Source: Parabacteroides merdae ATCC 43184 (GTDB lineage Bacteria > Bacteroidota > Bacteroidia > Bacteroidales > Tannerellaceae). Taken from it: a stretch of DNA of 64,000 nucleotides. The stretch lies in NCBI RefSeq assembly GCF_025151215.1, contig NZ_CP102286.1, forward strand, positions 3,410,001-3,474,000, written 5' to 3'. A model generated the notes under the pieces. The model was not told the origin of the DNA. It saw only the letters and a list, made by a program, of their open reading frames with translations, and made no database searches. The position numbers were made by a program, and so were the translations under genes. Position 1 is the first letter of the stretch, and every line of letters begins with the position of its first letter. Below, piece after piece: positions 35,143 to 44,415 of the stretch.

Positions 35143-36375
35143 ATGCGAATACAGACCGGACAGGGGACGATTCCTCTTATCACGCTAATAGGCATATGGT
35201 CGATATCGGCACTGAATGCACTGCCCGGCCTGGCTGTCTCCCCAATCTTAGGAAGACTTTCTGCAATCTTTCCGCATTCCACAGAACTGGACATACAGAT
35301 GCTTTCATCACTTCCTTCCCTCTTGATCATCCCTTTTATCATCCTGTCGGGCAAACTGACGGAAAAGATCAATAATGTCCTTCTGTTGCAAGTGGGACTG
35401 GTGATCTTCTCGTTGAGCGGCATCCTGTACATGCTTTCCACAAAAATGTGGCAACTGATAACAGTCAGCGCATTATTGGGGATCGGTTCCGGATTGATCG
35501 TGCCGCTTTCCACCGGTTTGATTTCCCGCTTTTTTACAGGAACATACCGTACGAAACAGTTCGGGCTCAGTTCCGCCATTACGAATATAACGTTAGTGCT
35601 GGCCACCGTTCTGACGGGGTATCTGGCAGAGGTGAACTGGCATTTGCCGTTTATCGTCTACCTGTTTCCGCTGATCTCGATCGTTCTCTCGTTCTATCTG
35701 AAAAAGAATATTTCACCGTATCCCGGTATAGGCATAAACACCACTAGCCGGAGAACGGAAAGGCCTGCCGATAGCAGTTTCGGGAAGTTCGGTATACAGA
35801 TTCCCCACCTGATGCAGATCATGTCGTTCTATGGGTTGGCTACTTACTTAGTGATCATCATCAGCTTCAATCTTCCTTTCCTGATGAAAGAATATCATTT
35901 TACCAGCGGTAATTCGGGTATTATGATCTCGCTGTTTTTCTTGGCTATCATGTCGCCGGGATTTATACTGAATCAAATTGTCTCCTTCTTCGGCAAAAAG
36001 ACCAAATTTGCCTGTATGGTCTCGATCTCTGTCGGAATGGCGCTTATACTCGTTTCCCGCACCGAATGGTTGATCGGGCTGGGTTGTATCTTTGCCGGAT
36101 TAGGCTATGGTGTCATACAACCGATAGCTTACGACAAAACGACCCGCACGGCTATTCCTGAAAAAGTGACGCTTGCACTGGCATTCGTTATGGCCATGAA
36201 CTATCTGGCCATTCTTCTTTGCCCTTTCATTATAAACATACTCAAGGATATGCTCCATATCGAGACACAGCAGTTCGCTTTCATCTTCAATATGGCCATT
36301 GCCCTGATAGCTGCCGCATGGGCCTACCTGAAACAAGATTCGTTCTTGTTCGACGACCGCATCAAACAAGTATAA
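35143..36375 (+). CDS. major facilitator superfamily transporter
   Basis: A 410-residue protein with about twelve transmembrane helices. The loop 2-3 region SGKLTEKINNVLLLQVGL is the degenerate MFS signature, and GIGSGLIVPLSTGLISRFFTGTYRT is helix 4-5. The long central loop lies near YPGIGINTTSRRTERPADSS. The family alone does not give a substrate; drug or sugar-phosphate export are possibilities. It is transcribed divergently from gadB and is followed after 18 bp by a DMT permease. Confidence 0.85.
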   Translation: MRIQTGQGTIPLITLIGIWSISALNALPGLAVSPILGRLSAIFPHSTELDIQMLSSLPSLLIIPFIILSGKLTEKINNVLLLQVGLVIFSLSGILYMLSTKMWQLITVSALLGIGSGLIVPLSTGLISRFFTGTYRTKQFGLSSAITNITLVLATVLTGYLAEVNWHLPFIVYLFPLISIVLSFYLKKNISPYPGIGINTTSRRTERPADSSFGKFGIQIPHLMQIMSFYGLATYLVIIISFNLPFLMKEYHFTSGNSGIMISLFFLAIMSPGFILNQIVSFFGKKTKFACMVSISVGMALILVSRTEWLIGLGCIFAGLGYGVIQPIAYDKTTRTAIPEKVTLALAFVMAMNYLAILLCPFIINILKDMLHIETQQFAFIFNMAIALIAAAWAYLKQDSFLFDDRIKQV

Positions 36376-36393
36376 CATAAAATCCCAAGCATC

Positions 36394-37296
36394 GTGAAAA
36401 ATAAAATAAGAGAAGCCAATATTTACATGATTATTTCCAAAACTTTCAGCGGGTTGAATATGAATGCGTTGAAATATCTCCTACCATTATGGATAAGTCC
36501 GCTGACGGGTGTAACCCTGCGCTGTACGTTTGCCGCCCTCGCGTTTTGGATTATCAGCTTGTTCACCCAACCGGAGACTTCCACCCGCCGGGAAAAGATT
36601 CTCTTATTTCTGTTGGGGGCGCTCGGCATTTATGGCTTTATGTTCTTTTACTTGCTGGGATTGAGCAAAACGACCCCTGTGTCAAGCTCCATTTTCTCCA
36701 GTTTACAACCTATCTGGGTATTCATTCTTTCTGTCATCTTCTTTAAAGAAACAATCACAAAGATGAAAATAACCGGTATTCTGATCGGATTAGGTGGCGC
36801 ATTGCTCTGCATCCTGACCCAGAAAAACGATGACCTGGCTTCCGATGCCTTCACCGGAAATCTGCTTTGCCTGCTAAGTTCCATGGCTTATGCAATCTAT
36901 CTGATTGCAAGCAACCGAATATTGAAGCATGTAGGAGTTATGACAATGCTGCGGTACACCTTTTCCGGTGCGGCTTTCTCCGCCATCATCGTTTCCGGAT
37001 TTACAGGATTTGAAGCAACACTTTTCACGTTCCCGATCCATTGGAAACCGATGGCAGTCTTGGCATTCGTCCTGATTTTCCCGACCGTTATCAGTTACCT
37101 GTTAATACCGGTCGGACTAAAATATCTGAAAACCACACTGGTGGCCATCTATGGTTACCTGATCCTGATTGTGGCAACCATTACCTCGCTGGCATTAGGA
37201 CAAGATCGCTTCAGTTGGTCCCAATTAATAGCTGTCCTCCTGATTTGTTCGAGCGTTTATTTCGTTGAAATAGCAGAAAGTAAGGAAAAATCATAA
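36394..37296 (+). CDS. EamA/DMT-family permease
   Basis: A 300-residue drug/metabolite transporter-type protein with ten hydrophobic segments and two EamA repeats. Repeat 1 is about YMIISKTFSGLNMNALKYLL to GGALLCILTQ. Repeat 2 is about LLCLLSSMAYAIYLIASNRI to the C-terminus. Conserved phrases are PVSSSIFSSLQPIWVFIL and IGLGGALLC. The start is taken as GTG at 36394, because the first helix would be clipped by the ATG at 36427. Substrate unknown. The gene follows the MFS transporter by 18 bp. Confidence 0.85.
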   Translation: MKNKIREANIYMIISKTFSGLNMNALKYLLPLWISPLTGVTLRCTFAALAFWIISLFTQPETSTRREKILLFLLGALGIYGFMFFYLLGLSKTTPVSSSIFSSLQPIWVFILSVIFFKETITKMKITGILIGLGGALLCILTQKNDDLASDAFTGNLLCLLSSMAYAIYLIASNRILKHVGVMTMLRYTFSGAAFSAIIVSGFTGFEATLFTFPIHWKPMAVLAFVLIFPTVISYLLIPVGLKYLKTTLVAIYGYLILIVATITSLALGQDRFSWSQLIAVLLICSSVYFVEIAESKEKS

Positions 37297-37417
37297 ATTT
37301 TTCTCTTTCTTTGTAACAACAGCTTTTCCGTTCCCGTCTACTTAATGAACGCTCTCCAATAGCGCGCGTTGAAGAGCCGGAACTAACGGAATAAGTAACG
37401 ATTAATACATTAGAAAG

Positions 37418-37870
37418 ATGAAAAAATACATCGCAATCCTGATCCTCATCCTATTCTGCCAAGCAGGATATAGCCAGAGCATGGACAAGCTGTTCAACGA
37501 CTTTGCCAAGCAAAAAAACGTAACCCACGTAACAGTCGGCCCGTTCCTGATGAAAATAAGCAGCCTGTTCACCGAGACGATGGGTGTAAAAAGCATCGAA
37601 GTCCTTTCTTTCGAGGAATGCGGCAATACCGTCAAAGACGATCTCCGCGCTGCTATCAAGAAACTGAAAGACCCGAATTACGAAACAATGGTCAATGCCA
37701 ACGAAGAGGGCAACCGCACGAAAGTAATGGTACGTATTGACAAAGACATCATCCGCGAACTGGTAATCTTGACAACCGATGGAGGCGACGATGCCCTGAT
37801 CCGCATCAAAGGAAAGATCAAACCATCTGACATCGAAAAAGTAATAAACGACCACAAAGATGGATGTTGA
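37418..37870 (+). CDS. DUF4252 protein, first of two in the operon
   Basis: A 150-residue secreted protein. Signal peptide MKKYIAILILILFCQAGYS, then a DUF4252 domain: MDKLFNDFAKQKNVTHVTVGPFLMKI, RAAIKKL and VMVRIDKDIIRELVILTTDGGDDALIRIKGKI. Function is unknown, but in Bacteroidota such proteins travel with ECF sigma factors, as here. The stop overlaps the sigma factor start by 11 bases. A paralog closes the operon. Confidence 0.85.
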   Translation: MKKYIAILILILFCQAGYSQSMDKLFNDFAKQKNVTHVTVGPFLMKISSLFTETMGVKSIEVLSFEECGNTVKDDLRAAIKKLKDPNYETMVNANEEGNRTKVMVRIDKDIIRELVILTTDGGDDALIRIKGKIKPSDIEKVINDHKDGC

Positions 37871-38378
37871 GAACTTTAAAAGGCTGTTCCTTCCCCTCCA
37901 TCCCAAGCTCTTCCGGATTGCTTATGCGCTGGTCGAAAACAAGGCCGATGCCGAAGATATCCTGCAAGATGCCTACTATAAGTTGTGGAGTCGGCGGAAT
38001 GAACTGACCGATATCCAAAATCCGGAAGCTTTCTGCGTGACGCTGGTCAAGAACCTCTGCCTCGATTTCCTTCGCTCACCTCGTGCTAACAGGCGCGACG
38101 CAGATGTCACCGAAGCCGTCACTCTTTCTACCGCTTCTTCACCGGACGAAGAGTTGGAAAGACAAGACAAAGTACAGCAAATCCGCCACCTGATCGACCG
38201 CCTGCCGGAAAATCAGCGGCAAGTTCTCCGGTTGAGAGGGATCGAAGACTGTTCGATGGACGAGATAGAACAGATCACCGGCCTGAGTGCCGTCAACATA
38301 CGGGTGCTACTCTCCCGGGCACGAAAAATAATCCGGGAACAACTTGAAAAATATTATACATATGAATATGGACGATAA
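37860..38378 (+). CDS. ECF-type RNA polymerase sigma factor
   Basis: A 172-residue sigma-70 family ECF factor. Region 2 is LFRIAYALVENKADAEDILQDAYYKLWSRR. Region 4 is LIDRLPENQRQVLRLRGIEDCSMDEIEQITGLSAVNIRVLLSRARKII, with a helix-turn-helix. It overlaps the preceding DUF4252 gene and the following membrane gene by 11 and 17 bases, so the products are translationally coupled. The neighbouring membrane protein is the likely anti-sigma partner. Target genes are unknown and may include the DUF4252 genes. Confidence 0.93.
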   Translation: MDVENFKRLFLPLHPKLFRIAYALVENKADAEDILQDAYYKLWSRRNELTDIQNPEAFCVTLVKNLCLDFLRSPRANRRDADVTEAVTLSTASSPDEELERQDKVQQIRHLIDRLPENQRQVLRLRGIEDCSMDEIEQITGLSAVNIRVLLSRARKIIREQLEKYYTYEYGR

Positions 38379-38769
38379 AAAGATAGATGAACTGATCAAT
38401 AAAGCCCTTCAAGAGGAACAAGCTTTACCCGAAGGACTTTCCCGTAGACTGGAAAAGCAGATCGACACCTGGGCTTCCACGGAAGAAAAGAAGACCCGTT
38501 CATTGACCCGTAGACGGACTTTATATTGGTTAAGTGGAGTTGCCGCCTCCATCCTGTTGTGCATCAGCTTTTTACAATACAAATCGTCGTATCACGCTCA
38601 CGACCGGCTCAGCGACACTTACACCAATCCGAAAGATGCCGCCGCCGCTGCCGAAAAGGCTTTACTCCTACTCTCGCAGAACCTCAACAAAGGCATCAGC
38701 CAGGTGGATAACGCCGGGCAGGAGATAGATAAAGTAAACAATATTTTAAACAAACATTTAAACGATTAA
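38362..38769 (+). CDS. putative anti-sigma factor, single-pass membrane protein
   Basis: A 135-residue protein with a cytosolic N-terminus (MNMDDKKIDELINKALQEEQ), one transmembrane helix (TLYWLSGVAASILLCISFLQY) and a periplasmic tail with a helical, alanine-rich region. The placement right behind an ECF sigma gene and the overlap argue for an anti-sigma role; no zinc-binding HxxxCxxC motif is present, so it is not a ZAS-type factor. The start at 38362 is chosen for its overlap and NMDDKK N-terminus. Confidence 0.6.
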   Translation: MNMDDKKIDELINKALQEEQALPEGLSRRLEKQIDTWASTEEKKTRSLTRRRTLYWLSGVAASILLCISFLQYKSSYHAHDRLSDTYTNPKDAAAAAEKALLLLSQNLNKGISQVDNAGQEIDKVNNILNKHLND

Positions 38770-38773
38770 TCTT

Positions 38774-39268
38774 ATGAAATTAAAGAATATATTCCTGATC
38801 CTGTTTCTTTGTTGCACCAGCTTGTGCTTTGCCCAGGATAAACTGTTCGAAAAATATGCCGATATGGATAATGTAACATCTGTCTTCATCTCCAAGAAAA
38901 TGTTCGACATGATCCCTAATGTAGAAAGCGGCGGCCTCAACCTGATGAATCTGAAAGGGAAAATAAACAATCTTCAAATCGTCACTTCCGACAAGCAGGA
39001 AGTCCGGGACCAGATGCGAAAAGAATTCAGCAGCCTTATCAGCAAATCACATGAAGAACTGATGCGGGTCAAGGACAACGATACACGCGCCTCTTTCTAC
39101 ATCGTCCAGAACGGTGACCTAATCAACGAAATGATCATGCTGGCCGACACAGATTCAGACTATGTGGTCATCCGGATAACAGGCAAATTCACATTAGAGG
39201 ATATACAAGATGTGGCGAAAAGTTTTTCCCAAAACGATAAAAAAGAGGTAACGATCAGTTACAACTAA
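38774..39268 (+). CDS. DUF4252 protein, second of two in the operon
   Basis: A 164-residue secreted protein with signal MKLKNIFLILFLCCTSLCFA. The mature part repeats the plan of the first: LFEKYADMDNVTSVFISKKMFDMI, EVRDQMRKEFSSLI and RASFYIVQNGDLINEMIMLADTD with VVIRITGKFTLEDI. It differs by an added lysine-rich end. The gap to the preceding gene is 4 bp. The pair of DUF4252 proteins around one sigma/anti-sigma set suggests a shared envelope function. Confidence 0.85.
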   Translation: MKLKNIFLILFLCCTSLCFAQDKLFEKYADMDNVTSVFISKKMFDMIPNVESGGLNLMNLKGKINNLQIVTSDKQEVRDQMRKEFSSLISKSHEELMRVKDNDTRASFYIVQNGDLINEMIMLADTDSDYVVIRITGKFTLEDIQDVAKSFSQNDKKEVTISYN

Positions 39269-39318
39269 AACCGGAAAAGTATAAATATCCCGAAAAGATA
39301 ATTATGCTTTTGTGAATA

Positions 39319-39341
39319 CCTTAGTTCTGGTAGAACTAAGG
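39319..39341. repeat. perfect 10-bp-stem hairpin, first of an inverted pair
   Basis: CCTTAGTTCT, loop GGT, AGAACTAAGG. It could terminate the DUF4252 operon (T-rich sequence follows) or be an operator. A related AGTTCTACCAGAAC lies at 39555-39568. Confidence 0.6.
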
Positions 39342-39554
39342 CTATTCTTGTCTGTTGTTTGCTACCGTGACAAAATTAGCTATATAAAACTACTAGATGT
39401 TTTCAAAAATGATATTAAAATTAGTCAAATTGATATTCTTTCAAAAAAGATATTCTCATTTTTCCCTTCCAGAAGACTCCAATAACCTCCACAGATAAGC
39501 CAAAACCGATAATCGAGCCTACTTTTTTACAACTATCCGTACTGTATAGTTCAT

Positions 39555-39568
39555 AGTTCTACCAGAAC
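39555..39568. repeat. AGTTCTACCAGAAC, partner of the hairpin at 39319-39341
   Basis: This is the reverse complement of GTTCTGGTAGAACT within the earlier hairpin and is itself an inverted repeat. Between them, 39342-39554, no gene is seen. The site is 115 bases before the susC start. Confidence 0.5.
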
Positions 39569-39682
39569 AAATTCAATTGCAATCTTAAATCATTAGCCTA
39601 TGGAGAGAAGTAAATAACACACCTAAAAAGTTTTTGTAGAGAAAATTAGAGTATTTCAACTGTTAAATTAAATTTTAATATT

Positions 39683-42600
39683 ATGATCAAATCGATATAC
39701 AGCAACTTATTGCCTAAAGCTGTACTATTATCAGTATTTTTAAGCCCCGGATATGTGATTTCAAAAGCTCATGCAAACACAGATTCCATCAGTGGTATAG
39801 AACAAACGAACGGTAAACTGTCCGGACGGGTTATCGATGCAAAAGGAGAACCTATACCAGGTGCAAACATATCCGTCAAAGGCACCACCATCGGTACCAT
39901 TACAGACATGGACGGTAATTTTTCCATTGATGTTAACCCCAATCAAATACTCACCATCAGTTTTATCGGATATGAAACAAAAACAATCCCTGTCTCCAAC
40001 CAGAAAACATTAAATGTCGTTCTGCAAGAAACTGTAAACCAACTGGACGAACTTGTTGTCGTTAGCTACGGTACACAGAAAAAAAGGGATTTGACCGGAT
40101 CTGTTTCCAAGATAGATGCAGGAGAATTAGAAAGTTTTCCTGTAGGACAATTTGCCCAAAAACTTCAAGGACAGGTAGCAGGTGTACAAATTAACCAATC
40201 TACAGGACAGCCGGGTAAAGGTATGGGATTCCGTATCCGTGGTGCAGCATCTATCAATGGTGGTAGTTCACCTTTATTCGTGGTCGATGGAATCCCTATC
40301 AATATGGACCTAAGCAGTATCAATCCGGATGAAATCGAAACCTTTTCCATCTTGAAAGATGCCGCTGCCACTTCTTTGTATGGATCACGTGCCGCCAACG
40401 GTGTCGTACTGATCACAACGAAAAGAGGAAAACAAGGTAAAACTCAAGTGGATGTGAATGCTTCATTCGGTATTCAGACTTTAAAGGGACTAAAGACTCC
40501 GGATGTTATGAACGGGGAAGAATTTGCCCAATACAAAAAAGAATACTACGAAGATGCTGCCAGATATGAAGGTTATACCGGAGGAGTTCCAGAACAATAT
40601 CAAAATCCATCCCAATACGGTACTGGTACCAATTGGTATGACTTACTGACACGCAATGCCGCCACACAGAATTACAGTATCAGTGTGACAGCCAATAAAG
40701 ACAAGTTCAATACAGCTATCGTATTAGGCTACTTCCGCCAAGACGGTGTTATGTACAATTCTAATTTCGAACGTTACTCTTTACGTGCAAACAATGATTA
40801 TCAAGTAAACGACCGCTTAAAATTAGGACTGAACATAGCTCCCACCTTGCAAATCAAAAACAACCAAAATACAGACGGAGGTTGGCAGATATTAAGTGCT
40901 GCGTTCTTGGCTGACCCAACTGTAAATCCTTACGATGAAAATGGAGAACCTATTCTTTCTCTAAACTCTCCAGGGATGTTCCCTCAACCTAACTGGATAC
41001 GTGTTTTACATGAAAAAACAAGTAAAACACAGGATTTGGCCTTATTAAGCAATGCTTTTGCAGAACTGGATATATGGAACGGTATCAAATATAAATTCCA
41101 GGCTGGTTTCGATTTAGGTGCCAAGAACTATAGAGATTTTACACCTTCGACAGCCGGTGGAGCCATGTTTACTGCTCCCCCTCAAAAAGCAAGTGGACAA
41201 TACAACACCAACTTCCACTATAGTTGGACTATCGAAAATATGTTGATGTATAACCATAAATTCGGAAACCATAATATAGATGCACTGGTCGGTTATAGTG
41301 CACAAAAATATTCCAACGAATATAACCAGCTAACAGCAACTGACTTTCCAAGTGATGATATTCCTTGGATGGGTGCCGGTGCTACAAAAAACGGTGACAA
41401 CAACATCGAGCAATGGGCATTAGCCTCTGTCATCGCACGCGCGAATTATAGCTTCAAAGACCGCTATTTACTCCAGGCGACATTCCGCCGAGATGGTTGC
41501 TCCCGTTTTGGGGCAGGCAATAAATATGCAAATTTTCCTTCCATATCCGCCGGATGGATTGTATCTGACGAAGCCTTCATGGAACCAGTAACCAATGTTA
41601 TGAACTACCTGAAAATAAGGGCCAGTTATGGACTAACTGGTAACTACAACATTGGTAATTACCGATATATTGCGGGAGTTAGCACTTATAACTATGTCTT
41701 AGGTGGCTCTTTAGCTCCGGGAAAAGGATTAGGTAATTTAGGGAACAATGCTCTTACTTGGGAAGAAACAAAGCAACTGGACTTAGGTGTCGATATCGGT
41801 TTCCTAAACGATCGTATCTATTTGATGTATGACTATTATAATAAAAAAGTCGATGGACTTTTGTATCAAGTCGATATTCCAAGAGCTTCCGGCTTTTCCA
41901 ACATTTATTCCAATATCGGTGATTACAAAGCATGGGGACATGAAATCACTTTGCAATCTCGTAATCTTGTCGGTGATTTCAAATGGACTACCAACTTGAA
42001 TATAGCCTTCAACCGGAATGAAATAACCAAAATGGGAACAAACAACACCCCAAAAGGTGGATATTCCAATCAGGAAGATTTCAACCGTTTAGCAGTAGGA
42101 GAACCTATCGGTATATTCATGGGATATGTATTTGACGGCGTATATATGACCGAAGAAGAGTTTAATTCCCAACCAAAGCACGCCTCATCTGAGATCGGAA
42201 CGGTCCGCATGAAAGATGTCAGTGGTCCTAACGGTGTTCCTGACGGTATAATCGACAACAATGACCGTGTAAAAATTGGTGATCCGAATCCGGATTTTAT
42301 TTATGGTATGACAAATGAATTTTCCTGGAAGAACTTCGATCTGAGCATTCTGATCAGTGGACAAGTAGGTGGTGACATTATCAATTCAAACTACGAACAT
42401 ACCTTGAATATCGACGGTTGTTTCAATGTATTGAAAAAAGTTGCCAATCGTTGGCGCTCTCCGGAAAATCCGGGTGACGGACAGGTTCCGAGAACAAAAG
42501 CCGGTACCACGGAATTATTCCGCTTCAATAATAGCAGTTGGGTATATGATGCTTCTTATTTGACCATAAAGAATATCACTCTGGGCTATACAATTCCGAT

Positions 42601-42793
42601 TAAACCGAGTCAATACCTCTCTAAACTCCGGGTATATGTAACAGCTCAGCAATTAGTCACATTCACTAAATACCCAGGTATGAATCCGGAAATAGCCATG
42701 AATGAAGATATGGGATGGAACGGTTTAGGAGTAGATCGTACAACTTACCCGGTTCCAAGAACATTCAGTATCGGATGTAACATTTCATTCTGA
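39683..42793 (+). CDS. SusC/RagA-type TonB-dependent outer membrane transporter
   Basis: A 1036-residue transporter. After the signal (about 1-32) comes a carboxypeptidase-regulatory-like domain, LSGRVIDAKGEPIPGANISVKG to the fold end about residue 115, a TonB box region (ELVVVSYGTQKKRDLTGSV), and the plug domain with LQGQVAGVQI and FVVDGIPI. The 22-strand barrel ends FSIGCNISF. It imports glycan oligosaccharides with its SusD partner. There is no N-terminal STN domain, so it is not of the FecA-like signalling type. A SusD gene follows in 35 bp. Confidence 0.95.
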   Translation: MIKSIYSNLLPKAVLLSVFLSPGYVISKAHANTDSISGIEQTNGKLSGRVIDAKGEPIPGANISVKGTTIGTITDMDGNFSIDVNPNQILTISFIGYETKTIPVSNQKTLNVVLQETVNQLDELVVVSYGTQKKRDLTGSVSKIDAGELESFPVGQFAQKLQGQVAGVQINQSTGQPGKGMGFRIRGAASINGGSSPLFVVDGIPINMDLSSINPDEIETFSILKDAAATSLYGSRAANGVVLITTKRGKQGKTQVDVNASFGIQTLKGLKTPDVMNGEEFAQYKKEYYEDAARYEGYTGGVPEQYQNPSQYGTGTNWYDLLTRNAATQNYSISVTANKDKFNTAIVLGYFRQDGVMYNSNFERYSLRANNDYQVNDRLKLGLNIAPTLQIKNNQNTDGGWQILSAAFLADPTVNPYDENGEPILSLNSPGMFPQPNWIRVLHEKTSKTQDLALLSNAFAELDIWNGIKYKFQAGFDLGAKNYRDFTPSTAGGAMFTAPPQKASGQYNTNFHYSWTIENMLMYNHKFGNHNIDALVGYSAQKYSNEYNQLTATDFPSDDIPWMGAGATKNGDNNIEQWALASVIARANYSFKDRYLLQATFRRDGCSRFGAGNKYANFPSISAGWIVSDEAFMEPVTNVMNYLKIRASYGLTGNYNIGNYRYIAGVSTYNYVLGGSLAPGKGLGNLGNNALTWEETKQLDLGVDIGFLNDRIYLMYDYYNKKVDGLLYQVDIPRASGFSNIYSNIGDYKAWGHEITLQSRNLVGDFKWTTNLNIAFNRNEITKMGTNNTPKGGYSNQEDFNRLAVGEPIGIFMGYVFDGVYMTEEEFNSQPKHASSEIGTVRMKDVSGPNGVPDGIIDNNDRVKIGDPNPDFIYGMTNEFSWKNFDLSILISGQVGGDIINSNYEHTLNIDGCFNVLKKVANRWRSPENPGDGQVPRTKAGTTELFRFNNSSWVYDASYLTIKNITLGYTIPIKPSQYLSKLRVYVTAQQLVTFTKYPGMNPEIAMNEDMGWNGLGVDRTTYPVPRTFSIGCNISF

Positions 42794-42828
42794 AAGAAAA
42801 ACAAATTATAAATTTAAAGCGAAAGATC

Positions 42829-44355
42829 ATGAAAAAGATATTTAGTTTAGTTGTTGCATTGTTGACTTTGGTTTCTTGTTCGGAAGATTTTCTGAATCTG
42901 ACGCCTCAATATTATCCGAATGATGCGACATTCTTTAAAACTCAAGAGCAATTCACTCAAGCAGTGAACGGAGCCTATTCCGCTCTACGGGGAGTATCGG
43001 CAAGACAAGGATACCTGATGGGAGAAATGCGTTCCGACAATACACATTACACCCGCTATAAAGCAGACCGTGGTCTACACATCTTGTATCGTGAAAATAT
43101 CGCGGATTTTGTTGTAGATGACCAGAACCAATGGACAAATGAAATGTATTATGCATGTTATACGGGCATTTCAAGAGCCAACACCATTCTGAACCGCATT
43201 GAAGGGACGACTTTTCCCGATGATTTCAAAAATAAAACGATCGGAGAAGCTAAATTCATCCGTGCTTTCATGTATTTCCAATTGGTGCAATGCTACGGAG
43301 ACGTCCCTTTGCATCTGGAAGAAGTGACAGGAGCGGACAACGCATTCTTACCTCGTTCATCTGTTAACGATATCTATACAGCCATCGTTGATGATGTGAA
43401 AGATGCCATAGAGAAACTTCCTACGGTCAAATTCCCGCAAAATGGTGCTGCAACCAAAGGAGCTGCCAAAATGCTCTACGCTTATGTATTAATGACAAAG
43501 CCAGATCGAGATTATGCAACAGCGGAAACGCAGTTAAAAGATATCATGAATATGGGATATGAATTACTTCCCAATTATGCCGATATATATGACACATCCA
43601 AAAAGAACGGAAAAGAATCGATTTTCGAAATCCAGTATCAAATGGGAGATCAGGGACAGCAAAGTGATTGGTTATACTACTTTATTCCCAAAACAACGAA
43701 TGCAGAAATTATTACAGGTGTTCCGGATTGTAGTACGTTACTGACAGGAGGCTGGAATGTTCCGACACCGGAAATGATCGCTTCTTACGAACCTGGAGAC
43801 CTGCGTGTCGACCCATCTATCGCTGTTGCAGTCGGTACACTGGATGCAGCAAACGCCTTAGTCGTAGCTGATGTACTAAAAGTCGGTGATCCCAAGATCA
43901 ATGATTATCAAGTTAATTATCCATTTATCAATAAATACCGTCACGCACACTCCAAAATAGAAAATACAGACGATAACTGGCCTGTTTACCGCTATGCGGA
44001 CTGCCTGTTATTGTTAGCTGAATGTCTGGTGGAGCAAGGACGTGCAGGAGACGCAGCACCCTATGTCAATCAAGTACGTGCGCGTGCAGGTTTACCTGCT
44101 GTTACAACAATCAATGCCGAGGTAGTTGCCAATGAGCGACGTCACGAACTCGCATTTGAGAACCATCGTTGGTATGATTTATTGAGAACAGGAAAAGCTA
44201 TTGAAGTAATGACTGCCTACGGAAAATATATCAAAACGATTGATACGGAACTTCCTGAACGTACCTATCAGATAAAGCCGGAATATTTGCTTTATCCGAT
44301 ACCTTATAACGAGTTGCAATTAAATGACCAGCTCAAACAAAATCCAGGTTATTAA
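42829..44355 (+). CDS. SusD/RagB-type glycan-binding lipoprotein
   Basis: A 508-residue surface lipoprotein with the lipobox LVSCSEDFLN (cysteine at residue 19). The N-terminal TPR region is YYPNDATFFKTQEQFTQAVNGAYSAL, and EAKFIRAFMYFQLVQCYGDVPL is the strongly conserved SusD stretch. The C-terminal part has YRYADCLLLLAECLVEQGR, VNQVRARAGLP and ERRHELAFENHRWYDLLRTGKA. It caps the SusC barrel and binds the glycan. A bidirectional-looking terminator hairpin lies 14 bases after the stop. Confidence 0.96.
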   Translation: MKKIFSLVVALLTLVSCSEDFLNLTPQYYPNDATFFKTQEQFTQAVNGAYSALRGVSARQGYLMGEMRSDNTHYTRYKADRGLHILYRENIADFVVDDQNQWTNEMYYACYTGISRANTILNRIEGTTFPDDFKNKTIGEAKFIRAFMYFQLVQCYGDVPLHLEEVTGADNAFLPRSSVNDIYTAIVDDVKDAIEKLPTVKFPQNGAATKGAAKMLYAYVLMTKPDRDYATAETQLKDIMNMGYELLPNYADIYDTSKKNGKESIFEIQYQMGDQGQQSDWLYYFIPKTTNAEIITGVPDCSTLLTGGWNVPTPEMIASYEPGDLRVDPSIAVAVGTLDAANALVVADVLKVGDPKINDYQVNYPFINKYRHAHSKIENTDDNWPVYRYADCLLLLAECLVEQGRAGDAAPYVNQVRARAGLPAVTTINAEVVANERRHELAFENHRWYDLLRTGKAIEVMTAYGKYIKTIDTELPERTYQIKPEYLLYPIPYNELQLNDQLKQNPGY

Positions 44356-44368
44356 TTATCATATTAAC

Positions 44369-44403
44369 AAAAAGACCTTTACTTTTGTAGTAGAGGTCTT
44401 TTT
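44369..44403 (+). terminator. hairpin terminator after susD
   Basis: AAAAAGACCT (44369-44378) pairs with AGGTCTTTTT (44394-44403), a 10-bp stem ending in T5. It may partly end the susCD message before the enzyme genes, as is common in such loci. Confidence 0.8.
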
Positions 44404-44415
44404 ACTATTAGCACC

